A DNA stretch of 56,974 nt from Flavobacteriaceae bacterium (GTDB lineage Bacteria; Bacteroidota; Bacteroidia; Flavobacteriales; Flavobacteriaceae), in contig NZMG01000038.1 of NCBI GenBank assembly GCA_002694465.1, positions 1-56,974 of the forward strand, read 5' to 3'. Position 1 is the stretch's first letter. The number at the start of each line of letters is the position of its first letter. Both the position numbers and the translations under genes were made by a program. The notes beneath the pieces were generated by a model, which was not told where the DNA came from, ran no database searches, and worked only from the letters and a program-made list of their open reading frames with translations. Shown here one piece after another: positions 1-8,414 of the stretch.

Positions 1-1645
1 CACTTGCTGGAGTATATACAATATCACCAGAGATATCTCCATCTTCCGGGTCAATGGCAGTTCCTGCATAATTAGCAACAGCACTACATTGACCAGCAGC
101 ATTGTCTAATACAATATCTGATGGACATGAAATAACAGGGGGGGCTCCTAAATTACACTCGAAAGATGCACTATAGCCCACGTCGTTATTAGGAAATCCA
201 AGAGCTGCAAAAGTGGTTGGGTTATTTATACCACAAGCAGGAGCTTGGATCCAAGAATTGGTTCCTGTGGCGGCGTTTCCATCACAACTTGAAGGTGTGT
301 AAAGTAATCTACCTGTACCTACAAGTACTTCAACCCACATAGTGTCACATGTGCCATCAATAGTGGGAGGTGTTGTGAATGTTAATGTAACACACGAACC
401 GTCATTTGCTCCATTTATAGGGAAATTTTCTGTATAAAACGGAACATCAGTTCCGGAATAAGGAGGAGGGTTTGCTCCAGCTGGGCCACAGAATAAATTT
501 ACAGTAGCGGTACCAGGGTTTGTTCCTTGTGAATCTTGCATAAAATCTAACGAAAGTACATTCACATTTCCAGGTACACCGGATACATCTATTCCTTGAA
601 TAATACTGTTTGGACCAGTACTACAGGCCAAGGCAAAATTTGTTCCAGGCGTAGTACATGGGTCACAATAAGGCCCTGCAATTTCAAAAGGAGGACAGCC
701 AGCACCACCATAATCATCTGCATAGGTAAATAAGTTGGCTCTAAAGTTAAAGGCTTCCGTTGCAGGAGAATGCCAGTTGGTAGTCGTCATACCTCCCACA
801 ATAACATGACCCGCTCCCCAATCTTTTTCAGCTAATACAACACCACTGTCACCTGTGTCTAAAAGAATATTGGTATAGCCTGTACCAGAAATAGTTGCAT
901 GACCATACGAAGTACCAGACATTGCGGTTGCAGTGGGTGTTAAAGGGCCTACAAAGGCAGGATGCAATGGGTCTACAGCAGCCACATTACTACTAAAATC
1001 TGTGTAGACTAAGGTTGTCCCTCCAAATCCAAAATTAATATTGCTACCTTCATTAGGTGCCGCATTTAAGATTAGTTTCCCACCGCCATTTACCCATGCC
1101 TCAATAGCAGCAAGGTTGGTAGTTAAAAAGGTGTTTAATTCATTAGCACCACCATCGCTTCCCTCTAGAAAAACAAAGTTAGTGCCTGGAGAGAATACCG
1201 TACCCATAACCAAAGTTTCAAAAAATGCCTGGGTCCAGTTACCCGCACCAAAAGCAGCATCCATAGCCGCTTCGTTAGTAACCTGCCCCCAAGGATTGTT
1301 TGTATTACTTCTAATGTAATACTTAGCACCGGGTGCTCTATTAGTACTTGGGTTGGTTTCCACAGACATCATCGTGGTAGTAGCACCACATTGTGCAGGA
1401 TTGCTTTCCTGTGAGTCACAATTTTGAGTTGATTGTGTTACCGCAAAATAAATTGTTTCGGTATTACGTGTGGATGCCGTCGTCACGGTTTGTCTAGAAG
1501 CAAAAATACCAGCATTTGAAGCCGACATTTGTTTCTTTGTTACCCCATTGGAGCTAGTGGATAGCGTGGGGGTAGAATTTAACTCCTGTGCTTGGAGGGT
1601 CGTAAACCCTAAAAACAGCAAAAGCAGAAAAATAGTTTTTTTCAT
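1..1645 (-). CDS. Large secreted multidomain protein with HYR domain (3' end lies outside window)
   Basis: The reading frame stays open from the ATG at 1645 to the window edge, giving at least 548 residues without a stop. It begins with a signal peptide (MKKTIFLLLLFLGF...LQAQ). Residues from about 100 to 300 look like a ThuA/GATase-like fold, with FVFLEGSDGG and VNGGGKLILNA. A Cys-rich region with CDPC follows. The visible end reads PPVISCPSDIVLDN, which is the start of a HYR domain. HYR repeats in Bacteroidota are usually part of long exported adhesin-like proteins that finish with a T9SS sorting domain; that end is not in the window, so export by T9SS is inferred only. A promoter-like sequence sits just upstream. 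The product is probably cell-surface or extracellular and its precise role is unknown. Confidence 0.85.
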   Translation of the reverse strand, partial: MKKTIFLLLLFLGFTTLQAQELNSTPTLSTSSNGVTKKQMSASNAGIFASRQTVTTASTRNTETIYFAVTQSTQNCDSQESNPAQCGATTTMMSVETNPSTNRAPGAKYYIRSNTNNPWGQVTNEAAMDAAFGAGNWTQAFFETLVMGTVFSPGTNFVFLEGSDGGANELNTFLTTNLAAIEAWVNGGGKLILNAAPNEGSNINFGFGGTTLVYTDFSSNVAAVDPLHPAFVGPLTPTATAMSGTSYGHATISGTGYTNILLDTGDSGVVLAEKDWGAGHVIVGGMTTTNWHSPATEAFNFRANLFTYADDYGGAGCPPFEIAGPYCDPCTTPGTNFALACSTGPNSIIQGIDVSGVPGNVNVLSLDFMQDSQGTNPGTATVNLFCGPAGANPPPYSGTDVPFYTENFPINGANDGSCVTLTFTTPPTIDGTCDTMWVEVLVGTGRLLYTPSSCDGNAATGTNSWIQAPACGINNPTTFAALGFPNNDVGYSASFECNLGAPPVISCPSDIVLDNAAGQCSAVANYAGTAIDPEDGDISGDIVYTPAS

Positions 1646-1677
1646 AATTTAGTTAATTTGATTAATATTAGTTATCT

Positions 1678-1712
1678 CAAATGTAGTTCAAAAAATCACT
1701 TTTTGAAACAAA
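1678..1712 (-). promoter_or_regulatory. Bacteroidota-type promoter of the HYR protein gene
   Basis: On the minus strand TTTG (1712-1709) is followed after 23 bp by TACATTTG (1685-1678), a full match to TAnnTTTG. It lies 33 bp before the ATG at 1645. Confidence 0.6.
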
Positions 1713-1740
1713 TAGTTGGCTTAATTTTAGGTTTTTAACA

Positions 1741-1767
1741 AAAAAAACCGCCAAAATTGGCGGTTTT
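1741..1767 (-). terminator. Intrinsic terminator of htpG
   Basis: The stem AAAACCGCCAA (1744-1754) pairs with TTGGCGGTTTT (1757-1767). Read on the minus strand, the hairpin is followed by a run of T. It starts 22 bp after the htpG stop codon. Confidence 0.85.
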
Positions 1768-1788
1768 ACTTTTTATCGATAAAAGGTG

Positions 1789-3678
1789 CTATTTTATCAT
1801 ATCATAACTACGTTTAATAAACTTTGTAAGTTCTTCACCTTTTAGTAAATTTTTACTCAATTTTGCTAAATCTAGCGCCTGATTTACTAAACGTTCCTTT
1901 TTCTTTTGAGTTTTTGTGTTTAATATTTCAGACACTAACTCGTTGTTTGTGTTCACTACCAAGGTGTACATTTCAGGGAATCCTCCCATGCCAAACATAC
2001 CGCCGCCACCTGTTTGCTGCATCTCTTTCATACGACGCATAAACTCTGGCTCGGTAATGATAAAAGGATTGGCGTTACTATCCATAGCCTCCAATTGTAC
2101 CGTAAACTTTTCAGAAGGTATAATTTCTTCGAGCGTCGTTTTTAATGTTTCTTTTTCTTCGTCATTTAACTTAGAAAGGGTTTCTTCCTCTTTTTTAATT
2201 AAGTTATCAATGTGATCACTGTCCACTCTTACAAAGGAAACTTTTTCTTTTTCACTTTCCAATTTTTGAATTAAATGCGAAATAATTGGTGAATCTAACA
2301 ACAATACTGCATAACCTTTTTCCTTTGCCGTTTCAATATAGCTGTGCTGTGCTTCTTTGTCTGAAGCATACAAAATCACAAGTTTTTCATCCTTATCGGT
2401 TTGAAGATCTTTTATTTTTTCTGAAAGTTCATCAAATGTAAAATAGCTGCCATCCACGGTAGGATACAATGCAAAGTTTTGAGCTTTTTCGAAGAATTTA
2501 TCTTCGGTCAACATCCCATATTCAATCACGATTTTAATATCATCCCATTTCTTTTCAAAATCTTCGCGACTCTCATTAAACAGACTCTTCAGTTTATCGG
2601 CTACTTTTCGAGTGATATAGCTTGAAATCTTCTTTACATTTCCATCTGCCTGAAGGTAACTTCTCGATACATTTAACGGGATATCTGGACTATCAATTAC
2701 CCCACGTAGCATTGTTAAAAATTCAGGAACAATGCCTTCCACATTATCGGTTACAAACACCTGGTTTTGATAGAGTTGTATTCTATCTTTTTGAATATTT
2801 AGATCCTTTGTCATTTTTGGGAAATACAAGATTCCCGTGAGGTTAAATGGATAATCTACGTTTAAATGAATGTTGAAGAGTGGCTCTTCAAATTGCATGG
2901 GGTATAACTCCCTGTAAAAGTTTTTATAATCTTCGTCTTTTAAGTCCGTAGGTTGTTTGGTCCAAGCTGGGTTTGGATTATTAATGATATTATCCACCTC
3001 TTTGGTAGGAGCAGGATCCTCTTCTTTAGCTTCTTTCGGTTTTGGAAGGGTTTCGGTTTTGGTTCCAAACTTTATTGGAATAGGCATAAACTTGTTATAC
3101 TTCACCAATAGTTCACGGATTTTTGCTTCTTCCAAAAACGCTTTTTCATCATCACTTATATGTAGGATAATTTCTGTGCCGCGCTCTTTTTTATCGTGCG
3201 ACTCTAGGGTGTAGTTGGGAGATCCGTCACATACCCAATGGGCAGCAGGCTCATCAAGATAGCTTTTGGTTATAATTTCAACCTTACTAGCCACCATAAA
3301 GGCCGAATAAAATCCAAGTCCAAAATGACCTATAATTCCGGCATCTTCAGCTTTTTTGTCTTTATATTTTTCTATGAATTCTTCGGCACCAGAGAAAGCA
3401 ATCTCGTTGATATATTTTTGAACTTCCTCAGCGGTCATCCCAATTCCTTGATCGATGATATGAAGTTGTTTTTTCTTTTTGTCGATCTTAACTTCAATCA
3501 TAGGATTGCCGTATTCTACTTTGGCTTCTCCAATACTGGTAAGATGTTTTAGTTTAAGGGTTGCATCGGTTGCGTTACTTATCAATTCACGAAGGAAAAT
3601 TTCATGGTCGCTGTAGAGAAATTTTTTAATAAGCGGAAAAATATTTTCCACAGATACGTTTATAGTTCCTTTATTCAT
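1789..3678 (-). CDS. htpG: Molecular chaperone HtpG (Hsp90 family)
   Basis: This is the bacterial cytosolic Hsp90, an ATP-driven dimeric chaperone that helps late folding and protects proteins during stress. The 629-residue length is normal for the family. The N-terminal GHKL ATPase domain shows ELISNATDA (N-box), IDQGIGMT and GHFGLGFYSAFMV. The middle domain carries the conserved LNVSRSYLQ. The C-terminal third has a Gly/Met-rich loop (TGGGGMFGMGG). The gene stands alone and ends in a strong intrinsic terminator. A 13-bp palindrome 62-74 bp upstream of the start may be an operator (see separate entry). There is no competing interpretation. Confidence 0.98.
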   Translation of the reverse strand: MNKGTINVSVENIFPLIKKFLYSDHEIFLRELISNATDATLKLKHLTSIGEAKVEYGNPMIEVKIDKKKKQLHIIDQGIGMTAEEVQKYINEIAFSGAEEFIEKYKDKKAEDAGIIGHFGLGFYSAFMVASKVEIITKSYLDEPAAHWVCDGSPNYTLESHDKKERGTEIILHISDDEKAFLEEAKIRELLVKYNKFMPIPIKFGTKTETLPKPKEAKEEDPAPTKEVDNIINNPNPAWTKQPTDLKDEDYKNFYRELYPMQFEEPLFNIHLNVDYPFNLTGILYFPKMTKDLNIQKDRIQLYQNQVFVTDNVEGIVPEFLTMLRGVIDSPDIPLNVSRSYLQADGNVKKISSYITRKVADKLKSLFNESREDFEKKWDDIKIVIEYGMLTEDKFFEKAQNFALYPTVDGSYFTFDELSEKIKDLQTDKDEKLVILYASDKEAQHSYIETAKEKGYAVLLLDSPIISHLIQKLESEKEKVSFVRVDSDHIDNLIKKEEETLSKLNDEEKETLKTTLEEIIPSEKFTVQLEAMDSNANPFIITEPEFMRRMKEMQQTGGGGMFGMGGFPEMYTLVVNTNNELVSEILNTKTQKKKERLVNQALDLAKLSKNLLKGEELTKFIKRSYDMIK

Positions 3679-3739
3679 GGTTTTTTAACTTTAAAATTAT
3701 AGTAGGCTTATTTCAAATAGAATACCATTATGAGAAATG

Positions 3740-3752
3740 TGACAAGGTGTCA
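3740..3752. promoter_or_regulatory. Perfect inverted repeat upstream of htpG, candidate operator
   Basis: TGACA-AGG-TGTCA is a perfect 5-bp inverted repeat with a 3-bp spacer. On the minus strand the TTG inside it lies about 20 bp before a TCTATTTG sequence that could serve as the -7 element of htpG, so a bound protein would cover the -33 region. It is not the CIRCE (HrcA) sequence. The regulator is unknown. Confidence 0.35.
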
Positions 3753-3797
3753 TTTTGAGATGACATAAAAATAAAATGTTAAATAATGTTTAATAAA

Positions 3798-3828
3798 TTT
3801 GGTAAAAGATTAAACATTCTTATATTTG
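3798..3828 (+). promoter_or_regulatory. Bacteroidota-type promoter of candidate small RNA
   Basis: TTTG (3798-3801), a 19-bp spacer and TATATTTG (3821-3828) match the TTTG/TAnnTTTG consensus in full. Transcription would begin near 3832-3835, exactly where the first stem-loop begins. Confidence 0.65.
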
Positions 3829-3831
3829 AGC

Positions 3832-3923
3832 AAATAGAAATTCCCAATACATACTGCATTAATTTCTATTTATTGGTTAGGTTGTTTTAAGCTAAGGTGC
3901 TCGTGAGGTACCTTAGCTTTTTT
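3832..3923 (+). ncRNA. Candidate small RNA or fabH leader, about 90 nt
   Basis: The segment starts just after a good promoter. It forms an 11-bp stem AAATAGAAATT/AATTTCTATTT (3832-3842 with 3861-3871) with an 18-nt loop. It ends in a 10-bp terminator stem AAGCTAAGGT/ACCTTAGCTT (3889-3898 with 3910-3919) followed by TTTTTT. No open reading frame of note lies inside. The nearest upstream gene, htpG, runs the other way, so this terminator serves no known protein gene. It could be a free sRNA, or a leader that ends early in front of the ketoacyl synthase gene starting 68 bp later. I do not recognise the family. Confidence 0.5.
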
Positions 3924-3991
3924 GTAATTATATTTTTCTAAATAATCAATACTTCTCATTATATTGTTCTCAGTTTTTAATCAACTATTTT

Positions 3992-5002
3992 ATGTATTCT
4001 TCAAAAATTTCAGGATTAGGGCGCTATGTACCCGACAATATTGTAACGAATGATGATCTTTCAAAAATGATGGACACTAATGACGCCTGGATACAGGAAC
4101 GAACGGGTATCAAGGAACGTCGATGGGTAAAACGAGGGAGTGATGATACGACTGCCACCATGGGTGTTAAAGCAGCCAGAATAGCTATTGAAAGGGCAGG
4201 GATTGATAAAGACGATATTGACTTTATAGTGTTTGCCACCCTAAGTCCAGATTATTATTTTCCGGGACCGGGAGTCCAAGTACAAAAGGAGCTAGACATA
4301 AAAACTGTTGGTGCCTTGGATGTAAGAAACCAATGTTCTGGTTTTGTGTATGCCCTTTCGGTAGCAGATAATTACATTAAAACAGGAATGTACAAACATA
4401 TTCTCGTAATTGGTAGTGAATTACATTCGCATGGTTTGGACAAAACAACAAGAGGTAGAGGAGTATCGGTAATATTTGGCGATGGGGCAGGAGCAGCAGT
4501 GGTGAGTAGGGAAGAGGATACGAGTAAAGGAATTTTATCTACACATTTACATTCTCAAGGAGAGTTTGCCGAAGAATTGGTTGTAAAAGCACCTGGAATG
4601 GGCACACGTTGGGTTACCGATATTATTTCTGAAAATGACCCTAATGACGAAAGTTACTTCCCGTATATGAATGGACAATTTGTATTTAAAAATGCAGTGG
4701 TTCGATTTTCTGAGGTGATTATGCAGGGTCTTGAAAAAAATAAACTATCTGTAAGTGATATTAATATGTTGATTCCGCATCAGGCCAATCTACGGATTGC
4801 TCAATTTATTCAGCGGAAATTTAAACTGAATGATGACCAAGTATTTAATAATATTCAAAAATACGGAAACACTACAGCCGCCTCGATACCTATTGCTTTA
4901 ACTGAAGCTTGGGAAGAGGGAAAAATAAAAGAAGGAGACCTAGTGGTGTTAGCGGCATTTGGTAGTGGGTTTACTTGGGGAAGTGTTATTATTCGCTGGT
5001 AG
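3992..5002 (+). CDS. fabH: 3-oxoacyl-[acyl-carrier-protein] synthase III family protein
   Basis: FabH-type thiolase-fold enzymes condense an acyl-CoA starter with malonyl-ACP to begin fatty acid synthesis. All three catalytic residues are visible: Cys115 in NQCSGFVYAL, His263 in IPHQANLRI and Asn293 in YGNTTAAS. The C-terminal GSGFTWGS motif is also typical, and 336 residues is the normal length. No fab or acyl-carrier genes flank it, so it may be a second FabH-like paralogue with another starter preference; the symbol is therefore a family assignment. An 8-bp inverted repeat AAACCCTC/GAGGGTTT (5010-5017 with 5038-5045) follows the stop but lacks a T-run. The rest of the gap to 5194 shows nothing clear. 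Confidence 0.9.
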   Translation: MYSSKISGLGRYVPDNIVTNDDLSKMMDTNDAWIQERTGIKERRWVKRGSDDTTATMGVKAARIAIERAGIDKDDIDFIVFATLSPDYYFPGPGVQVQKELDIKTVGALDVRNQCSGFVYALSVADNYIKTGMYKHILVIGSELHSHGLDKTTRGRGVSVIFGDGAGAAVVSREEDTSKGILSTHLHSQGEFAEELVVKAPGMGTRWVTDIISENDPNDESYFPYMNGQFVFKNAVVRFSEVIMQGLEKNKLSVSDINMLIPHQANLRIAQFIQRKFKLNDDQVFNNIQKYGNTTAASIPIALTEAWEEGKIKEGDLVVLAAFGSGFTWGSVIIRW

Positions 5003-5194
5003 AAATAACAAACCCTCAATCCTACTAATTTCAGAGAGAGGGTTTACCTAACAAGTTATAAATTTTTTAAGAGGCTAATCCAAATAAATTATAAAACAAG
5101 TTTAAAGGTTTATATATATAGACTATACTTCTTGTAAAATGTTTCAGTGAAATTTAAAATTTAACGTCACTATAACATTTTAAATCTTTTGTGA

Positions 5195-7729
5195 CTAAAA
5201 AATTCCGCCGCTTCCTTCTTTTTCTCTATCGTCACGATTCTTTCTAGATTTAGCACGGTATTTACCGCCTCCAAATCGGTAGGAAAGATTTACATTAATG
5301 GTATTGCTTTCCCAATTAAAGGCACCCACTTGGGCGTAAGGAAGTTCCCCTTCAAAGGCAAATTGCATGGTGTCGAAAATATCGTTGTAATTGATACTGA
5401 ATGTACCACGACCTTCCCATAGACTGTAGCGAGCACCTACATTTACAAAGTACATAGGCTCCATGGTAAACTGAAGGTTTCTCGATTTTCCTCTATAAAA
5501 ACCAAAGGCAGATAAACTTAATTTTTCTGTAACTCTAAAGTTGTTAAACATTCTGAAATTATACTGAATGTTATCTACTTGATATTCGTTTAATGTAATA
5601 TCACTTACGGTTGGATTTTCAACATCTGCCAATTGTTCTGAAATCCCTTTTTGGGTTTGATTGAATAAATCGAAACTAGCATTAAAGCTCCAAAACTTAG
5701 TTGGACGATAATTACCCGATAATTCCACACCATACGCAGTTGTATTATCAAAGTTATCATACGTTAGAATCACTTTGTTAAGATCGGTTCTGTCTATAAA
5801 AAGTGCTCTGTTTATTTCGTCTTCAATAATTCTATAAAACACACCTGCTGTAATACTTCCTTTTTCGAGATTACGCGTGTAATTGGTTTCAAAAGAATTG
5901 GTGAATTGAGGTAAGAGGCTCGTTTTTCCGAAAGAAGAAATCAATGGGGTACTCCATTCGCGAATTGGGTTAATTTGACTCACCCCTGGGCGATCCACAC
6001 GACGGCTATAACTTACCTGAAACTGATTTTTTTCAGAAGGCGTATAGGTTACAAAAGCCGAAGGATACAACTGGAAATAATCATTTGTAAATTTTTTAAG
6101 CACACTGTCCCCATCTGTGGTAACATCTACTAACGGATCTGAATTAACAAAAGTGAGATCTTCGGTAACCACACCAGGGCCATAGGCTTCTTCCGTATCG
6201 GCAACTTCTTCTACCGTTTCGGCTCTTACACCTACTTGTACACTAAATTTTTCCCAGGTTTTACCAAAGGTGGCATAGGCAGAATAGATGTCACGACTAT
6301 AATCAAAATTGGTGCTTGGTGCCATGATAAAAGGACCTGTTATGTCGAAAGGATTTACCACCTCTTGCGTAGACGTTCTTCCAATTACAGAATTAAATAA
6401 CCTAGCCTCCATTCCTAATTCGAGTTTTGTGCTTTCTGTTAATGGATTTACATAATCTAAGTTTACTGTAAGTTGGTCTCTTTCGGTATCGACAAAGTCC
6501 ATATAATCACTTCCAAAAGTGGCCCCCAAAAATCTAAAATCGGCATCTTCATCATTTTCAAAATCATTATAATCTGCTTCCAATTCTATGTTATGTCCTT
6601 CCTTTTCAAAATCTATTTTGTAGTTGAAATTATATTGAGAAGAAATATTGTCATTGTCGCTTAAAAAGTCTTGAAGTTCGTCTAAACTTGGGTTGTCGCT
6701 ATATCTAATATCGGTTATCCCTGTGGTGCTTCCTTCATACAAATTTTGATTGGTAAAGACAGATAAGGTATGTTTATCGTTCAGGTAAAAATCAATTCCA
6801 AATTTGAATAGATTGGATTGACTATCGTCTAGGAATTCAAAAATTTGCTCAATGTTATCATCTGGTCTGTTTACATTTCCGTAGTTTTCATTCAAAGAGG
6901 TATTGTGTCCCCAATTTCCGTAAAAGTTAAATTTTCCATTGCGGTAATTCATGTCAATATTTGAAGTGAATTTTGGCTGCTTTTCGTAGGTAAGACCTAC
7001 ACTGGCGTTTCCGTTAAAACCAACATTTACATTTTTATGGAGTATGATATTTACAATACCGCTCATTCCTTCAGGATTGTACTTTGCCGAAGGATTTGTA
7101 ATGAGTTCAATTTGCTTAATGGAAGCAGAAGGGATTTGTTTTAGTAATTGCGCCACTGGAACGTTTGAAAGTTTCCCGTCCACCATGACCCGTACATTCT
7201 GGTTACCACGTAAGGAAAGTTCTCCTGTTTGCTGGTCTACACTTACAGAGGGTAAGTTATTCATGATATCTGAAGCCGTAGGTCCAGAAGTGGTTAAATC
7301 TTTACCTACAGTAATCACTTTCCTATCCATTTTTTGCTGAATGGTAGTGCGTTCTGCCGTCACAGTAACTTCACCAAGGGCCTCGATATCTTCCTCTAAA
7401 AGAATATTACCCAAATCTATATTTCGGTTTCCTCGAGTGATTTCAATTTCGGTGTTGTAGGATTTATATCCTATATATTGTATCGATACATTGCTTTTTC
7501 CTTCAGGAATTTCTTCTATGGCAAACTGACCGTTATCGTCTGTTACACCACCTGTGATAATGTTTCCTTGAAGATCTTTTACTACAATCGCAACATAAGG
7601 TATGGGTTGCTGAAGGTTTTTGTCTATTACAGTTCCTGTAATTTTTCCTAGTTTTTCGTCTTCTGGGCCAACGCCTGCAAAAGATGTTAAGCCTATACTT
7701 AAGGCTAAAAGAAAGAGAATTTGTCTCAT
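5195..7729 (-). CDS. Outer-membrane beta-barrel family receptor (TonB-receptor-like)
   Basis: The start is placed at the ATG at 7729 because a clean signal peptide begins there (MRQILFLLALSIGLTSFAG); an in-frame ATG at 7804 would put 25 unlikely residues in front. The mature protein opens with a carboxypeptidase-regulatory beta-sandwich (GKITGTVIDKNLQQPIPYVA). A plug-like domain follows (SASDIMNNLPSVSVD, NVRVMVDGKLSNV, IKQIELITNPSAKYN), then about 600 residues of alternating beta-strand sequence and the C-terminal barrel motif INVNLSYRFGGGKY. No TonB box is clear, which fits the outer-membrane beta-barrel family related to TonB-dependent receptors. The substrate is unknown. The 5' leader holds a terminator-like hairpin and may regulate expression. 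Confidence 0.88.
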   Translation of the reverse strand: MRQILFLLALSIGLTSFAGVGPEDEKLGKITGTVIDKNLQQPIPYVAIVVKDLQGNIITGGVTDDNGQFAIEEIPEGKSNVSIQYIGYKSYNTEIEITRGNRNIDLGNILLEEDIEALGEVTVTAERTTIQQKMDRKVITVGKDLTTSGPTASDIMNNLPSVSVDQQTGELSLRGNQNVRVMVDGKLSNVPVAQLLKQIPSASIKQIELITNPSAKYNPEGMSGIVNIILHKNVNVGFNGNASVGLTYEKQPKFTSNIDMNYRNGKFNFYGNWGHNTSLNENYGNVNRPDDNIEQIFEFLDDSQSNLFKFGIDFYLNDKHTLSVFTNQNLYEGSTTGITDIRYSDNPSLDELQDFLSDNDNISSQYNFNYKIDFEKEGHNIELEADYNDFENDEDADFRFLGATFGSDYMDFVDTERDQLTVNLDYVNPLTESTKLELGMEARLFNSVIGRTSTQEVVNPFDITGPFIMAPSTNFDYSRDIYSAYATFGKTWEKFSVQVGVRAETVEEVADTEEAYGPGVVTEDLTFVNSDPLVDVTTDGDSVLKKFTNDYFQLYPSAFVTYTPSEKNQFQVSYSRRVDRPGVSQINPIREWSTPLISSFGKTSLLPQFTNSFETNYTRNLEKGSITAGVFYRIIEDEINRALFIDRTDLNKVILTYDNFDNTTAYGVELSGNYRPTKFWSFNASFDLFNQTQKGISEQLADVENPTVSDITLNEYQVDNIQYNFRMFNNFRVTEKLSLSAFGFYRGKSRNLQFTMEPMYFVNVGARYSLWEGRGTFSINYNDIFDTMQFAFEGELPYAQVGAFNWESNTINVNLSYRFGGGKYRAKSRKNRDDREKEGSGGIF

Positions 7730-7760
7730 GATTTGTGGTTTGGTTGTTTTTGATTTTTGA

Positions 7761-7930
7761 TTGATGGTTACAAAAAAGTAACACCCATAAGACGAGGATG
7801 TCAAAATTCTGTTACAATTAAATTTTTCTTTAACCTAATATTAACAAAAAACCCGAGGTCTAGAACCTCGGGCCTTGTCTTTACTGCTATTATTAACACT
7901 AACCATCAACGTAAAATTTTCACAGTAAAG
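7761..7930 (-). promoter_or_regulatory. Structured 5' leader upstream of the beta-barrel receptor gene
   Basis: Read on the minus strand toward the ATG at 7729, the leader shows three elements. CTTTACTG (7930-7923) pairs with CAGTAAAG (7886-7879). The loop between them holds TTGATGGTTA (7909-7900), which is the exact complement of TAACCATCAA (7770-7761) close to the start codon. A terminator-like hairpin lies between the two halves (separate entry). The layout allows alternative pairings, as expected of a transcription-attenuation or translation-control leader. I do not recognise a known riboswitch. The whole 7730-8054 gap holds no gene. Confidence 0.45.
7846..7872 (-). terminator. Terminator-like hairpin inside the receptor leader
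   Basis: CCCGAGGT (7852-7859) pairs with ACCTCGGG (7865-7872) over a 5-nt loop. On the minus strand it is followed by six T (7851-7846). It lies 117-143 bp upstream of the receptor start in the same orientation. It could also end read-through from the symporter gene at 8391-9848. Confidence 0.7.
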
Positions 7931-8054
7931 TCTTGAAATATTTCATTTATATAGACGATGTAAATAGTTTTATGTTACAGTAACTTATTTTTTTAACTAA
8001 GTTTTAGGTTTTCTTTTAGGCAAGGATTGTAACTTCGATATTTTAAAAAATACT

Positions 8055-8414
8055 ATGAAGAAAACTTTAGTAATAGGAGCCAGTACAAACCCCAATCGGT
8101 ATTCATATCTCGCAATTCAAAGATTAGTCCATGCGCAACAACCCGTAGTTGCTATAGGATTAAAAAAAGGAGTTGTTGAAGGAGTAGAATTTGAAACTGA
8201 AAAACTTCCATTTGAAGATATTGATACGGTAACATTATATATTGGTGCAAAGCATCAGCCCGATTACTATCACTATATTGTTTCGTTACAACCTAAAAGA
8301 GTTATTTTTAATCCAGGGACTGAAAATCCGGAGTTTTACACCATTCTAAAAGAAAATAATATTGAAGTTGAGGTTGCTTGTACCTTGGTATTACTTTCTA
8401 CGAATCAATATTAA
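8055..8414 (+). CDS. CoA-binding domain protein
   Basis: This small Rossmann-fold protein (119 residues) belongs to the CoA-binding family, like the first domain of succinyl-CoA synthetase alpha. The N-terminal nucleotide-binding loop is visible in [15 protein letters not shown], followed by a second strand ([10 protein letters not shown]) and the family-typical [13 protein letters not shown] near the end. Members are cytosolic and mostly of unknown role. A -7-like TAACTTCG precedes the gene at about 8031. Its last 24 bases overlap the convergent symporter gene. Confidence 0.85.
   Translation: MKKTLVIGASTNPNRYSYLAIQRLVHAQQPVVAIGLKKGVVEGVEFETEKLPFEDIDTVTLYIGAKHQPDYYHYIVSLQPKRVIFNPGTENPEFYTILKENNIEVEVACTLVLLSTNQY

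Noticed and set aside
1041..1652. Forward open frames at 1041-1319 and 1470-1652
   Set aside because: They are antisense to the secreted HYR protein gene, which has a signal peptide, a promoter and clear domains.
5010..5045. Terminator after fabH
   Set aside because: The 8-bp stem has a 20-nt loop and no T-run, so it is not convincing as an intrinsic terminator.
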